DNA of 64,000 nt, from contig NZ_LMLC01000005.1 in the NCBI RefSeq assembly GCF_001421805.1, positions 398,684 through 462,683 of the forward strand, written 5' to 3'. Positions within the stretch are counted from its first letter, which is position 1; each line of letters begins with the position of its first letter. Of this stretch, positions 8,309-17,098 are shown one piece after another. A model generated the notes under the pieces. That model did no database searches, was not told the origin of the DNA, and saw nothing but the letters and a program-made list of their open reading frames with translations. The stretch comes from Sphingomonas sp. Leaf34 (GTDB lineage Bacteria; Pseudomonadota; Alphaproteobacteria; Sphingomonadales; Sphingomonadaceae). Position numbers and translations under genes: made by a program.

Positions 8309-9706
8309 ATGGCGGGCATAGGCTTTCAACTGGCGAAGACCGCGCGTGACGGTGGCATTGGCGGGATCGTCGGCGCCGCCGCGTTCGGTGCGGTGATCAG
8401 CGCCGGCCCCTGGCTGATCACCGCAGTGGCGATGGCGTTGCTGAACCGCTGGTCGGCCGTCCATCTCGGGTCTGACGGCGCGCGCACGGTGCAGACCGTC
8501 CTGGTCTATGCGTTCAGCCTGTCCGCACTCGCCGCAGCGCCGATCGGCATCCTGGCGACGCGGATGGTGGCGGACTGCATCTTCGCGCGCGATGCGGGCG
8601 GCGTCACCGGAATCATGCTGGTCGCGCTGGCGGCGGGAGGCGGGATCGCGCTGGCGATCGGCGCGGTGGTGTTCGGGATGCTGGCCGCCTTGCCGCTGGT
8701 GGAGGCCGCACTCGCCACGCTGATCCTCGCCTGGCTGACGCAAGTGTGGATCGCCGCGCCGTTGCTAACCGCGCTGCGCCGCTATCGCGCGATCCCGCTC
8801 GCCTATCTGCTGGGGATCGGCGTCGCCGCGCTGATGCTGATGCTGATCCCCCGGCCTGCGGTCGACTTGGTGCTGGCGGTGATCGCCGGCGGCGTCGCGC
8901 TGACGCTGGCGGCGATCATGCTGGTCATCCGCCGCCATTTCACCGCGGCGCCGGTGCTGCCACGGCGTGACGCGATGGCGCTGCGGCTCGCGCAGATCGT
9001 CGCAGCGGCGGGGATTGCGGGCGTCGCCGCGATCTGGATCGACAAATGGCTGTTGTGGCTCGGCCCCGATAGCGTCCGCGCGATCGGCGTGTTGCGGCTC
9101 AATCCGATCAACGACCAGGGGAGCTTCCTGGGGCTGCTGTCGATGGTGCCCGGGCTGACGCTGTTGCTGATCGTCACCGAGACGCGATTCGATCGTGCAT
9201 TCGACGACATGATCGTGCGCTGCACCGGCACCTCGACGCTGCAACGAATCGAGGAGGCACGCGGCGACCTGATGCGGACGATGGTCGACGGGCTGCGGCT
9301 GATGGTGCTGGCGCAGGCCTTGGTCGCGGCGCTGGCTTGGGTGCTGGCGGTGCCGCTGTTCGAGGCGATCGGCGCGGATGCCCGCGCGATCTTCGCGTTT
9401 CGGCAGACCTCGCTCGGCACGGTGTTTCATCTGGTCGCGATCGCGACGACGGTCGTGCTCGCCTATTACGATCTGTTCGGCCGCATCCTGCTGACGTGGA
9501 CCGCATTCGCGATCGGCAGCGCGGTCGCGACAATGCTGCAATGGGATGCGGGGTTCGCAGCGTTCGGTTGGGGGTATATGGCGGGTGCGGTGGTGGGCGC
9601 GTCGGTCGGCATCGCGCTGGTCGCCGAGGCCAGCGTCAACCTCACCTACCTGCTGTTCGTCGGCAACAATCCCTCGGTCGTGGGACAGGGAGGACGATTG
9701 CTATGA
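8309..9706 (+). CDS. pelG: PelG-like polysaccharide transporter
   Basis: An inner-membrane protein of the MATE/MOP flippase superfamily, thought to take part in moving the growing Pel chain across the membrane with PelD, PelE and PelF. The 465-residue length is close to the family norm of about 455. The N-terminus (GIGFQLAK, then GGIVGAAAFGAVISAGPWL) is typical PelG, and about 12 hydrophobic segments cover the length. The conserved middle segment around residues 225-300 contains the LRLAQ and LNPINDQGSFL-type stretches. The gene follows the deacetylase by 24 bases and shares ATGA (9703-9706) with the hydrolase gene, so translation is probably coupled. Confidence 0.88.
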   Translation: MAGIGFQLAKTARDGGIGGIVGAAAFGAVISAGPWLITAVAMALLNRWSAVHLGSDGARTVQTVLVYAFSLSALAAAPIGILATRMVADCIFARDAGGVTGIMLVALAAGGGIALAIGAVVFGMLAALPLVEAALATLILAWLTQVWIAAPLLTALRRYRAIPLAYLLGIGVAALMLMLIPRPAVDLVLAVIAGGVALTLAAIMLVIRRHFTAAPVLPRRDAMALRLAQIVAAAGIAGVAAIWIDKWLLWLGPDSVRAIGVLRLNPINDQGSFLGLLSMVPGLTLLLIVTETRFDRAFDDMIVRCTGTSTLQRIEEARGDLMRTMVDGLRLMVLAQALVAALAWVLAVPLFEAIGADARAIFAFRQTSLGTVFHLVAIATTVVLAYYDLFGRILLTWTAFAIGSAVATMLQWDAGFAAFGWGYMAGAVVGASVGIALVAEASVNLTYLLFVGNNPSVVGQGGRLL

Positions 9707-10587
9707 CCGGATTTTCGGGGATCGCGCGGCGATTGATGCTGCGGCGGATGCTGGCGCTGGGCGCGATCGGGACGACACTGGGGTTTCGCGCACCGGCGCG
9801 CGCAACGGCGAACGACGATTGGCGCTGGGGCGTCGATTACGGTGCGGCGACCGATCCGGTGCTGGCGCGGGCATGCCGCCTGCTGGTGCTCGAGCCGCAT
9901 CATGCGCGGCCGATCGCACCGCTGCGGGGGCCCGGGAGCAGCCTGCTCGGCTATGTCAGCTTCGGCGAGGTCGAGCGCAGCCGGCCCTATTTCGCGGCAC
10001 TCGATGCGGCCGGTGCGCTGGGCCCGGCGAATCCGAACTGGCCCGACGCGCGGCTGGCCGACCTGCGGCACCCCGCGTGGCGCGCGGCGGTCCTCGATCA
10101 GCTCGTCCCCGCGATCCTGGCGCTCGGTTATGACGGAATCTTCATCGATACGATGGATAATGCGGAGGCGATGGAACGACAGGACCCGGTAGCCAACAGC
10201 GGCATGATAGCGGCCGGTACGACGCTGATCGCCGCGGTGCGTGCGCGCTTTCCAAAGATCCGCATCATGCTCAACCGCGGCTACGCGATGCTGCCCGAGA
10301 TCGCGCCGCAGATCGACTATCTGCTCGGCGAGGCGATGGCATCGCGATGGAATTTCACGACCAAACGCTATGATGCGCTGAGCGATTCGGATTGGGCCTG
10401 GCAGGCGGCGCGCCTCAAGGCGGCGCAGGCGCGCAACCCGGCGATCACGCTGATGACGCTCGATTATTGGGATCCGGCCGATCGCAAGCAGGTCGCCGCA
10501 CTCTATGCGCGCGAGCGGGCGGCGGGGTTCCGGCCCTATGTCGCGACGCTGGCGCTCGATCGGCTGATTCCGGAGCCAGCCGGTTGA
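9703..10587 (+). CDS. GH114 polygalactosaminidase-like hydrolase (PelA hydrolase half)
   Basis: Predicted endo-alpha-1,4-N-acetylgalactosaminidase, the glycoside hydrolase activity of PelA that trims Pel. The start ATG overlaps the pelG stop, with a GGGAGGAC ribosome site at 9689-9696. The 294 residues begin with an arginine-rich signal peptide (RRLMLRRMLALG, cleavage near ARA). The catalytic TIM barrel follows. Candidate acidic residues are D149 in FIDTMDN and E210 in LLGEAM, which fit the Asp/Glu pair described for the family. The protein ends after the barrel, so nothing of PelA's deacetylase part is present here. That activity sits in the RTX protein two genes upstream. A Tat route is possible, but the motif is imperfect. 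Confidence 0.85.
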   Translation: MTGFSGIARRLMLRRMLALGAIGTTLGFRAPARATANDDWRWGVDYGAATDPVLARACRLLVLEPHHARPIAPLRGPGSSLLGYVSFGEVERSRPYFAALDAAGALGPANPNWPDARLADLRHPAWRAAVLDQLVPAILALGYDGIFIDTMDNAEAMERQDPVANSGMIAAGTTLIAAVRARFPKIRIMLNRGYAMLPEIAPQIDYLLGEAMASRWNFTTKRYDALSDSDWAWQAARLKAAQARNPAITLMTLDYWDPADRKQVAALYARERAAGFRPYVATLALDRLIPEPAG

Positions 10588-12278
10588 GGATAGATCGACA
10601 CAAGGGCCGCCTGGCGCTGATCGTTCCCGCGCTGGCGGGGCTGGGCCTGTTGGCGGGCGGGCTGATGCTGTTGCCCGGGCGGCGCGAGATCCTTCACGCC
10701 GAGCGTCGTGCGCAACCGGTCGCGGCGGTCAGCGCGCTGCCGTCGGCGGCGCCGGCGGTGACGCCGCCACCCTCGCCGCCGTCGATCGCCGCCGCGATCC
10801 AGACGGCCGATGCGGCCACGCTCGCGGCGTTGACCGCGCGGCTGATCGACGCGGGCGTCGCGGTGACGACGGTGCAGGTCGCATATGACCTCGTCGCGGC
10901 ACAACGGCCGGCGGTGGCGCTCGGCTATCTGGCGGCGCGCCCCGATGGCGCGAGTCCGGCGACGTGGCGGCTGCGCGTCGATCTGTTGCACAAGACCGGG
11001 CGTACGGCCGATGCCGCGGCGCTGGTGACGCGTGCGACACGTACGCACGGCGTGGTCGCGGCCGATCTGATCGCCGCGGCCTATGCGATCGACCGCACGG
11101 ACCTGGTCATCGTCGCGGCGGCAAACCAGGTCATTCCGCCACCCGATGCGGCGCTCGCGCTCGATCTGGCGCGGCGCGCGGACAAGGCCGGGCGCGACGA
11201 CTTGATCGCGCTGCTCGACCGGACGCGCGTCGACTGGCGCGCGGCCGATCCGTGGCTGGCGATCCGCGTGGCCACGCGGACCGGCGATCGGGCGGCGGCA
11301 TTGCGGGCGGCGGACCGTTTGCCGGTCGACCAGCGGGCAGCGGCGCGCGAGACGATCCTGGCGGGCGACCGCGAGGGCCTGCGAACCGAGCTGCTCGCGC
11401 GGGCCGACGCGCAGCCCGAGGCGATGGCGGAACGGTTGCTCGCCGCCGGGTATCGCGACGATGCGCGTGCGGTATTGCGACGGGCGGCGACCGATCTGCC
11501 GGTCGGCGCACCGGCGACGCAGCGGCTGTTGTACCTGATGGGACCGCGTCCGGCGGCGGAGGATCTCGGCTGGCTGAAACAGCGCATGACGCGCGGCGAC
11601 GCGGCGGAGCAGCGCGGGTGGTTGGGCGTGTATGCCGAGCACGACCGGCCGGCCGAAGCACTCGCCGTCTTGGCGCGGCATCCGCTGGCGGCGCGGACCG
11701 ACGTGATGCTGTTGCGGCTGGCGCTCGCGCGGGCGGCGGGCGATGCGGCGGCGGGACGTACGGTGCTGGCGGGGTTGCTCGACGGGCGGGCGCTGGATGC
11801 GGCGCAGATGCGCGCCTTGTCGGCAGCCGCCCCTGCCCGGCTCGATCCCGCGCAGGCGGGAGCGATCGCGCGGCGCCGGGTTGCGGCGGGTGTCGCCGAT
11901 CCGCGCGACCAGCTCGATCTGGCCTGGACCGCGTGGAATGCGGGCGACGCGAAGGGTGCGGCAGGGTGGCTGCGCGATCACCTCGCCGCGGCCCCGACCG
12001 ACCTGCCCGCGCTCAGGCTGATGGCGGACGTACAGGCGCGGCTTGGCGGCACGGCTGCCGCGCGGCCGTGGCTCGAACGCGCGCTCGCGCAGACGCCGGC
12101 GCAGAGCCGGGCGCGGGTGGAATTGCTCGAACGGCTGGGACGGCGTGGCGAGGCGGTCGCGCTGGTCGAAACGTTGCGCAACGACGCGCCGCAGGACCGC
12201 ATGCTGGCGGCGTTGCACGCGCGGCTGCTGATCGCCCAGGGGCAGCCGGGACGCGCGCGCACGGTGCTCGCGGAATGA
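10584..12278 (+). CDS. pelB: PelB-like TPR protein (N-terminal half of PelB)
   Basis: A 564-residue protein with one N-terminal membrane helix (about residues 8-30), a Pro-rich linker and an alpha-helical solenoid of degenerate TPR-like repeats to the end. It corresponds to the inner-membrane-anchored periplasmic TPR region of PelB, which guides polymer from PelA to the outer-membrane pore. TTG 10584 is chosen because it overlaps the preceding TGA (TTGA), as its neighbours do with ATGA, and has GGAG at 10572-10575. The first in-frame ATG upstream would lie inside the hydrolase gene. Unlike P. aeruginosa PelB there is no beta-barrel here; it is encoded by the next gene. Confidence 0.72.
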   Translation: MRIDRHKGRLALIVPALAGLGLLAGGLMLLPGRREILHAERRAQPVAAVSALPSAAPAVTPPPSPPSIAAAIQTADAATLAALTARLIDAGVAVTTVQVAYDLVAAQRPAVALGYLAARPDGASPATWRLRVDLLHKTGRTADAAALVTRATRTHGVVAADLIAAAYAIDRTDLVIVAAANQVIPPPDAALALDLARRADKAGRDDLIALLDRTRVDWRAADPWLAIRVATRTGDRAAALRAADRLPVDQRAAARETILAGDREGLRTELLARADAQPEAMAERLLAAGYRDDARAVLRRAATDLPVGAPATQRLLYLMGPRPAAEDLGWLKQRMTRGDAAEQRGWLGVYAEHDRPAEALAVLARHPLAARTDVMLLRLALARAAGDAAAGRTVLAGLLDGRALDAAQMRALSAAAPARLDPAQAGAIARRRVAAGVADPRDQLDLAWTAWNAGDAKGAAGWLRDHLAAAPTDLPALRLMADVQARLGGTAAARPWLERALAQTPAQSRARVELLERLGRRGEAVALVETLRNDAPQDRMLAALHARLLIAQGQPGRARTVLAE

Positions 12279-13741
12279 TCATCCTCATGCTCCTGCTGGC
12301 AGACGCCCCCGTCATCGCGGTGCCGCGCGCGGTATTTGCGGATAGCCGCGTGGTTGCGCCCGAGCCGATCCTCGCCTGGCCCGACGACGCGACCGTGCGC
12401 GTTTCGGAGAGCGATGGCGAGCTGGTCGCGCGGTTCGATCGTCCGTTATCGCCCGCGCGGATCGCGGCATTCCGTGACGCGGCGGGCGATGCGATCGGCG
12501 ATCTGCGCTGGAACGACGACAGCTTGGTGCTTCGCGCGGCACCCGGCTGGGACATGACGTGGCGGCAAACGGGGGCGATCGTCGCGCTGGCGTTCATGCC
12601 GCCATCGGGCGACGACGCGACCACGGACCTGGCCGACGATAGCGCGCCGGACACCGCGCTGGCGGCGATCGAGGCGGACGTCGCCGCCGGGTATCCCGGA
12701 CCGGCGCTGCGGGCTGCGACTCGGCTGGCCGCGCGCTATCCCACCGATCGCCGCGCGGCGCGGCTGCTGGCGGATACGCGGATGGCGGATGGCGACGTGC
12801 GCGGCGCGGCGCGCGCGTACCGCGCGCTGGCCGCGGACGATGTGACCGCACGCCGGGCGATCGCTGCCGCCCCCGGCACCGCCAGCCTCGGCGTGACCGC
12901 GCGCGATGGCAGCGACCTGTCGCAGACCGAGTTCGCCACGCGGATCGATGCCGCGGTCGGCGACACGCTCGTGGCGGGCGGCGGCATCCGCCATATCGTC
13001 AGCCGAGTCGAGGGCGGCGCGCGAACCGGCGATACGGTGGTCGATGCCTCGCTCCTCGCGGCGTTGGAGAGCGGCGTCCGCGTCCAGTTGCTCGCCTCCG
13101 CCGCCCTCGACGATGCGGTGACGGGCGGCGGCGTGAAGGCCGTTGCCGGGTCCGCCGACGCGCAGGTCCGCGTGACGCTGACGCGGCACATGCCCGATTA
13201 TTCGACACCGGCACAAGTGATCGCGGGCGGCTATCTGTCGCGTGCGCTGATCGGCACGACCTATCGCCTGACGCCGGGGCTGGTCGCGCAGGCCGATCTC
13301 GGCGCGAACCGCTACGGGCTGGCGGGGATGGCCGGGGCGAGCGACACGATCGTCGCCAATGCGGGGCTCGATTACCTGATCCGGCGGCAGTTCCCGGCGC
13401 TCGGGCTGACCTATCGGTTCGAGGCGGAATATGTCCAGCGGATGCGGGTCGGGCTGGACGGGCTCGCGGTCGTGCCGCTTGCCAGCCGCGAGAACCATAC
13501 TGTGCAGGGACTGATCAGCGGCAGCCTGGGCGCGGTGCAGATGACCGGCCTGGCGGGCTGGACGGTCGATCGGTTCGGCGGCGACGGCCCGACCGCGAGC
13601 CTCGGCATCGCCGCACCGATCGCGGTCGCGTGGCGCGTCGAGGGAAGCGGCGGGATCACCTCGATCGCGCGACCGGGCTTTTCGGGGCGCCAGCTGTTCG
13701 CGCGCGCGCAATTGACCCATAGTCTGGGGGACGGCCGATGA
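12275..13741 (+). CDS. pelB: PelB-like outer-membrane beta-barrel (C-terminal half of PelB)
   Basis: A 488-residue protein beginning with a short hydrophobic signal-like stretch (MIILMLLLADAPVIA). A mixed domain with a TPR-like helical stretch covers about residues 130-190. From about residue 215, alternating amphipathic strands continue to the end, consistent with an outer-membrane barrel. The equivalent region of PelB forms the Pel export pore. The gene overlaps the TPR gene by ATGA at 12275-12278 and pelD by ATGA at 13738-13741. The last residues (THSLGDGR) lack the usual final aromatic, which is odd for a barrel inserted by the BAM machinery. Assignment rests on operon position and strand pattern. 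Confidence 0.65.
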   Translation: MIILMLLLADAPVIAVPRAVFADSRVVAPEPILAWPDDATVRVSESDGELVARFDRPLSPARIAAFRDAAGDAIGDLRWNDDSLVLRAAPGWDMTWRQTGAIVALAFMPPSGDDATTDLADDSAPDTALAAIEADVAAGYPGPALRAATRLAARYPTDRRAARLLADTRMADGDVRGAARAYRALAADDVTARRAIAAAPGTASLGVTARDGSDLSQTEFATRIDAAVGDTLVAGGGIRHIVSRVEGGARTGDTVVDASLLAALESGVRVQLLASAALDDAVTGGGVKAVAGSADAQVRVTLTRHMPDYSTPAQVIAGGYLSRALIGTTYRLTPGLVAQADLGANRYGLAGMAGASDTIVANAGLDYLIRRQFPALGLTYRFEAEYVQRMRVGLDGLAVVPLASRENHTVQGLISGSLGAVQMTGLAGWTVDRFGGDGPTASLGIAAPIAVAWRVEGSGGITSIARPGFSGRQLFARAQLTHSLGDGR

Positions 13742-14703
13742 CCCAAATTTCGCGATGGAAACGCCCGCTACGGATCGCGATCGAGATGGCGGCCGGCTTC
13801 GCAGCGCTGGTCGCGGTCGATGCGTGGCTGACCGGCGGTACCGGCTTTGCGCGGATCGAGCCCAACCCGCTCTGGATCCCGGTGCTGGCGATGGCGCTGG
13901 CCTATGGCACGGGACCGGGGCTGGTCGCCGCCGCGGCAGCGTCGGCGTTGTGGCTGGCGCATGGCCACGCGGTGGCGCCCGAGCGCGATTATCTCGACCA
14001 TGTCCTGCACCTGTCGGTGCAGCCTTTGTTGTGGTTCGTCGTCGCGATCGCGATCGGCGAGGTGACGATCCTGCGCACCGCGCGCCATCACAGGCTCGAA
14101 AAACACGCGCGGACCGCGACGCGCAACGTCGCGCGGCTGACCGAGGCGTTCGCGACGTTGTCGCGCACCAACCGCGCCTTGCAGGTGCAGATCGCGACCG
14201 AAGACCGAACCGCCGGGCATGTGATCGATGTCGCGACCCGGCTGTCGTCGGCGGATGCCGCGGAACGGCGCGACGCGATCGGCGCACTGATCGCGCTGTC
14301 CGCGCGGACCGAGGATTTCACCTGCTATCGGATCACCGGCCGCGACGCGCGCGCATGGCTGCACGGGCCGGTGACCGCGGGGCGGCGCGAGATCCTGCCG
14401 GCGGCCCTGCTCGAACGGGTCGAGCGCGCGCAGCAGGCCAAGCAGAGGGGCGGGATCCTGCATGTCGCGCGGCGCGGCGATCGCCGCGTGCTCGACGGGA
14501 TCGGGGTTGCGGCGATCGCGCTGGCGGACCGTGCGTCCGGCGAGATCGTCGGGTGCCTGGTGCTGCATACGTTGCCGTTCGAGGCGCTTGATGCGCGCCG
14601 TACCGCAGACCTTGCCGAAATCGCGGCGTGGCTGACGCCGCTGCTGGCGGATACGCTGCGCGCGGCACCCTGGACGCTGCGATCGGCGGAACGGGTCGCA
14701 TGA
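13738..14703 (+). CDS. pelD: PelD-like membrane protein lacking the GGDEF domain
   Basis: A 321-residue inner-membrane protein. Hydrophobic helices occupy about residues 10-115, a coiled-coil-like linker about 118-155, and a GAF-type domain about 160-318, ending in LRSAERVA. Classical PelD has about 455 residues. It continues with a degenerate GGDEF domain that binds c-di-GMP at an RxxD site and so switches on Pel synthesis. Here the reading frame stops right after the GAF domain and the next start overlaps the stop, so no displaced GGDEF remnant exists. It may still scaffold PelE, PelF and PelG but should not sense c-di-GMP in the known way. Identification depends on position and architecture. 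Confidence 0.75.
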   Translation: MTQISRWKRPLRIAIEMAAGFAALVAVDAWLTGGTGFARIEPNPLWIPVLAMALAYGTGPGLVAAAAASALWLAHGHAVAPERDYLDHVLHLSVQPLLWFVVAIAIGEVTILRTARHHRLEKHARTATRNVARLTEAFATLSRTNRALQVQIATEDRTAGHVIDVATRLSSADAAERRDAIGALIALSARTEDFTCYRITGRDARAWLHGPVTAGRREILPAALLERVERAQQAKQRGGILHVARRGDRRVLDGIGVAAIALADRASGEIVGCLVLHTLPFEALDARRTADLAEIAAWLTPLLADTLRAAPWTLRSAERVA

Positions 14704-15584
14704 GCGCGCCTTCGCATGGCCATCTTGTCGCCGGCCTGCTCCTGCTCGCGGCGGTCGATCTCGCATTGCCGGTCGCGTGCGCCGCGTTCGGCCCGGCAAT
14801 CGGCCGCACCGTCGGCTGGGCGTTGGCGGGGCATGCCGTCATTGCCACGATCAGCGTCGCGCTCTGGTTGCGGTGGGGCGCAAGCCGTGGATTCGCCGCG
14901 GCGATGCTGGGCGTGCTGGGGCCGATCGGGATCCTCGCGACGCTGCCGCTCGGCCGCGCGTCCTGGGCGGTGTCGCCGCGCAGCGACGACGCGATGTTCG
15001 GGCCGCGGGCGCGGCACAGCGCGCATCGCGGCGCCGGCCTGAAGGTGGCGCGGATGCTCGACGGGCGGGTGCATCACGCGACCCCCGACACGGTGAGTTC
15101 GCTCGTCACGATCATGCGCCACGGCGATGTCGCGGCACGCCGGCGCGCGCTCGAGACGGTGGTGCGGTCGTTCGAGCCCGCGCTGTCGCCGCTGATCGCG
15201 CTTGCGCTGACCGACGGCGACCAGACCATTCGCGCGCTGGCCGCCGCCGCATCGGCGCGGGTCGCGGAAAATCTGGTGCTGGCGCGCGCGCGACTGACCA
15301 CGCGGATCGCCGACGAGTCCGATCCCGAGGCGACGACGACCCTGGTCGCGCTGCTCGCGGATCATGCGCGGGCCGACGTGCTGCTGTCGGATTCGCAGCG
15401 CGCGCATCTGCGCGAGGATGCGGTCACATTGCGCGGGGCGGCAGCAGCGGCGGGTGACGATGCGGGCACGGTGGTGCAGATCGAGGCGTTGTGGGCGGTC
15501 GGCGACTACGCAGCGATCGACCGGCTCACCGCGGCGGGCGATGACGCGATGGCCACGTGGTGGCGCGCGGAAGCAGCGGCATGA
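14700..15584 (+). CDS. pelE: PelE-like membrane/TPR protein
   Basis: A 294-residue protein with two or three N-terminal membrane segments (about residues 6-29, 38-57 and 64-84). A cytoplasmic helical-repeat region follows, with a conserved-looking LDGRVHHATPD stretch near residue 120. PelE proteins have this layout and join PelD, PelF and PelG in the synthase complex. The start ATG overlaps the pelD stop (ATGA, 14700-14703). At 294 residues it is slightly shorter than typical PelE. The assignment rests on topology, position between pelD and pelF, and partial motif similarity. Confidence 0.72.
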   Translation: MSAPSHGHLVAGLLLLAAVDLALPVACAAFGPAIGRTVGWALAGHAVIATISVALWLRWGASRGFAAAMLGVLGPIGILATLPLGRASWAVSPRSDDAMFGPRARHSAHRGAGLKVARMLDGRVHHATPDTVSSLVTIMRHGDVAARRRALETVVRSFEPALSPLIALALTDGDQTIRALAAAASARVAENLVLARARLTTRIADESDPEATTTLVALLADHARADVLLSDSQRAHLREDAVTLRGAAAAAGDDAGTVVQIEALWAVGDYAAIDRLTAAGDDAMATWWRAEAAA

Positions 15585-17092
15585 TCCCGCTGACCGCACT
15601 GGCCGCGATGTCCGCGACCGCGCCGGCCGAGCCCCCCGAAGCGGATATCTGCCTGATCGTCGAAGGCGCGTACCCCTATGTGATCGGCGGCGTCTCCGGC
15701 TGGCTGCAGGACCTGATCACGCACCTGCCCGACATCCGCTTCGCGATCGCCGCGATCAAGCCGGGTGCCGGCACGTTGCCGTTCCGATTGACCCCGCCGC
15801 CCAACGTCGTGGCGGTCGTCGAGATCGGGCTGGCCCCCGCCCCGTCGGTCCCGCGTGCGATCCCCGACCGGATCGCGGTGCCGATCGCCGACGCGCTCGT
15901 CGCGTTCCTCGCGACCGGCGGCGGCGCGCGACTGGCGACGCTGATCGACCTGATCGCCGCGATGCCGCGCGCGCCTGCACCCGGCGATATCCTGTCGCAC
16001 CCCGCGGTCTTCGCAAGGCTGCGGCGACATTACGAGGCGATGCTGCCCAAGGCGTCGTTCCACCATTATTTCTGGGCGATGCGGACGTTGCTCGGCGGGC
16101 TGCTCGCCGTGCTGACCGCGCCATTGCCGCGCGCCAAGGCGTATCACACGATCTCGACCGGGTTCGCCGGGCTGCTGGCCGCGCGGGCGGCGCGCGAGAC
16201 CGGGCGGCCGGCATTCATCACCGAGCACGGCATCTACCTGCTCGAACGCCAGATCGAGGTGATGATGGCCGACTGGATCGGCGACCAGGTCGATACCGGA
16301 CTCGAGCTCGATCGCAGCGTCCGCGATCTGCGCGACCTGTGGGTGCGCGCCTTCACCAGCTACGCCACCGCCTGCTATGACAGCTGCAACCCGATCGTCG
16401 CGCTGTACGGCGAGAACGTCGCGGTCCAGCGCCGGCTGGGCGCCGCCGCCGACCGCGTCCGGGTGATCCCCAACGGCATCGATTCGAGCCGGTTCGCGGC
16501 GCTGCCCGACCGCCGCGATCCGGCCTATCCCCTGGTCGCGCTGCTCGGCCGGGTGGTGCCGATCAAGGACGTGAAGACGTTCATCCGTGCGGCGGCGATC
16601 GCCCACGCCGAACGCCCCGACCTGCGTTTCGTGGTGCTGGGCCCCGAGGACGAGGATCCCGAATATGCCGCGGAATGTGCGCGGCTGGTCGAGAACCTGG
16701 CGCTGGGTGCGGTCTTCCGATTTGCCGGCCGGGTGCGGATCGAAGACTGGATGGCGACGATCGACCTGCTCGTTCTGACCAGCCTGTCGGAAGCGCAACC
16801 GCTCGTGATCCTGGAGGGTGGCGCGTGCGGGATCCCGGTGGTCGCGCCCGATGTCGGCAGCTGCCGCGAAATGATCGAGGGCCGCGGCGGTGCGGATTCG
16901 GGGCATGGCGGAATCGTCACGCCGCTGGTCAATCCGGCGGCGACCGCGGCGGGAATCCTGGCGATCGCCGGCGATCCCGCGCTGCGCCGGACGATGGGCG
17001 AGACGATGCGCGAGCGCGTGCGACGCGATTACGACCACGACACGATCATCGGCGCCTATGCGGCGTTATATGGGTCGCTGATGGAGGCGTAG
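15581..17092 (+). CDS. pelF: PelF glycosyltransferase
   Basis: Cytosolic GT4-family glycosyltransferase that polymerises Pel from UDP-activated N-acetylhexosamine. The 503 residues match the usual length of about 505. The PelF hallmark (ICLIVEGAYPYVIGGVSGW) is at residues 23-41, the acceptor-side motif TEHGIYLLER near residue 215, the NGID segment near 300, and the GT4 ExxPLVILEGG motif near 403-413. ATG 15581 overlaps the pelE stop (ATGA). This is the most secure identification in the operon and anchors the interpretation of its neighbours. Confidence 0.94.
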   Translation: MIPLTALAAMSATAPAEPPEADICLIVEGAYPYVIGGVSGWLQDLITHLPDIRFAIAAIKPGAGTLPFRLTPPPNVVAVVEIGLAPAPSVPRAIPDRIAVPIADALVAFLATGGGARLATLIDLIAAMPRAPAPGDILSHPAVFARLRRHYEAMLPKASFHHYFWAMRTLLGGLLAVLTAPLPRAKAYHTISTGFAGLLAARAARETGRPAFITEHGIYLLERQIEVMMADWIGDQVDTGLELDRSVRDLRDLWVRAFTSYATACYDSCNPIVALYGENVAVQRRLGAAADRVRVIPNGIDSSRFAALPDRRDPAYPLVALLGRVVPIKDVKTFIRAAAIAHAERPDLRFVVLGPEDEDPEYAAECARLVENLALGAVFRFAGRVRIEDWMATIDLLVLTSLSEAQPLVILEGGACGIPVVAPDVGSCREMIEGRGGADSGHGGIVTPLVNPAATAAGILAIAGDPALRRTMGETMRERVRRDYDHDTIIGAYAALYGSLMEA

Positions 17093-17098
17093 ACCGAC

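Noticed and set aside
10964..12274. Long upstream extension of the barrel gene frame through the TPR gene
   Set aside because: Its Gly/Arg/Ala-rich translation before 12275 is a shadow of the TPR gene; the ATGA junction marks the real start.
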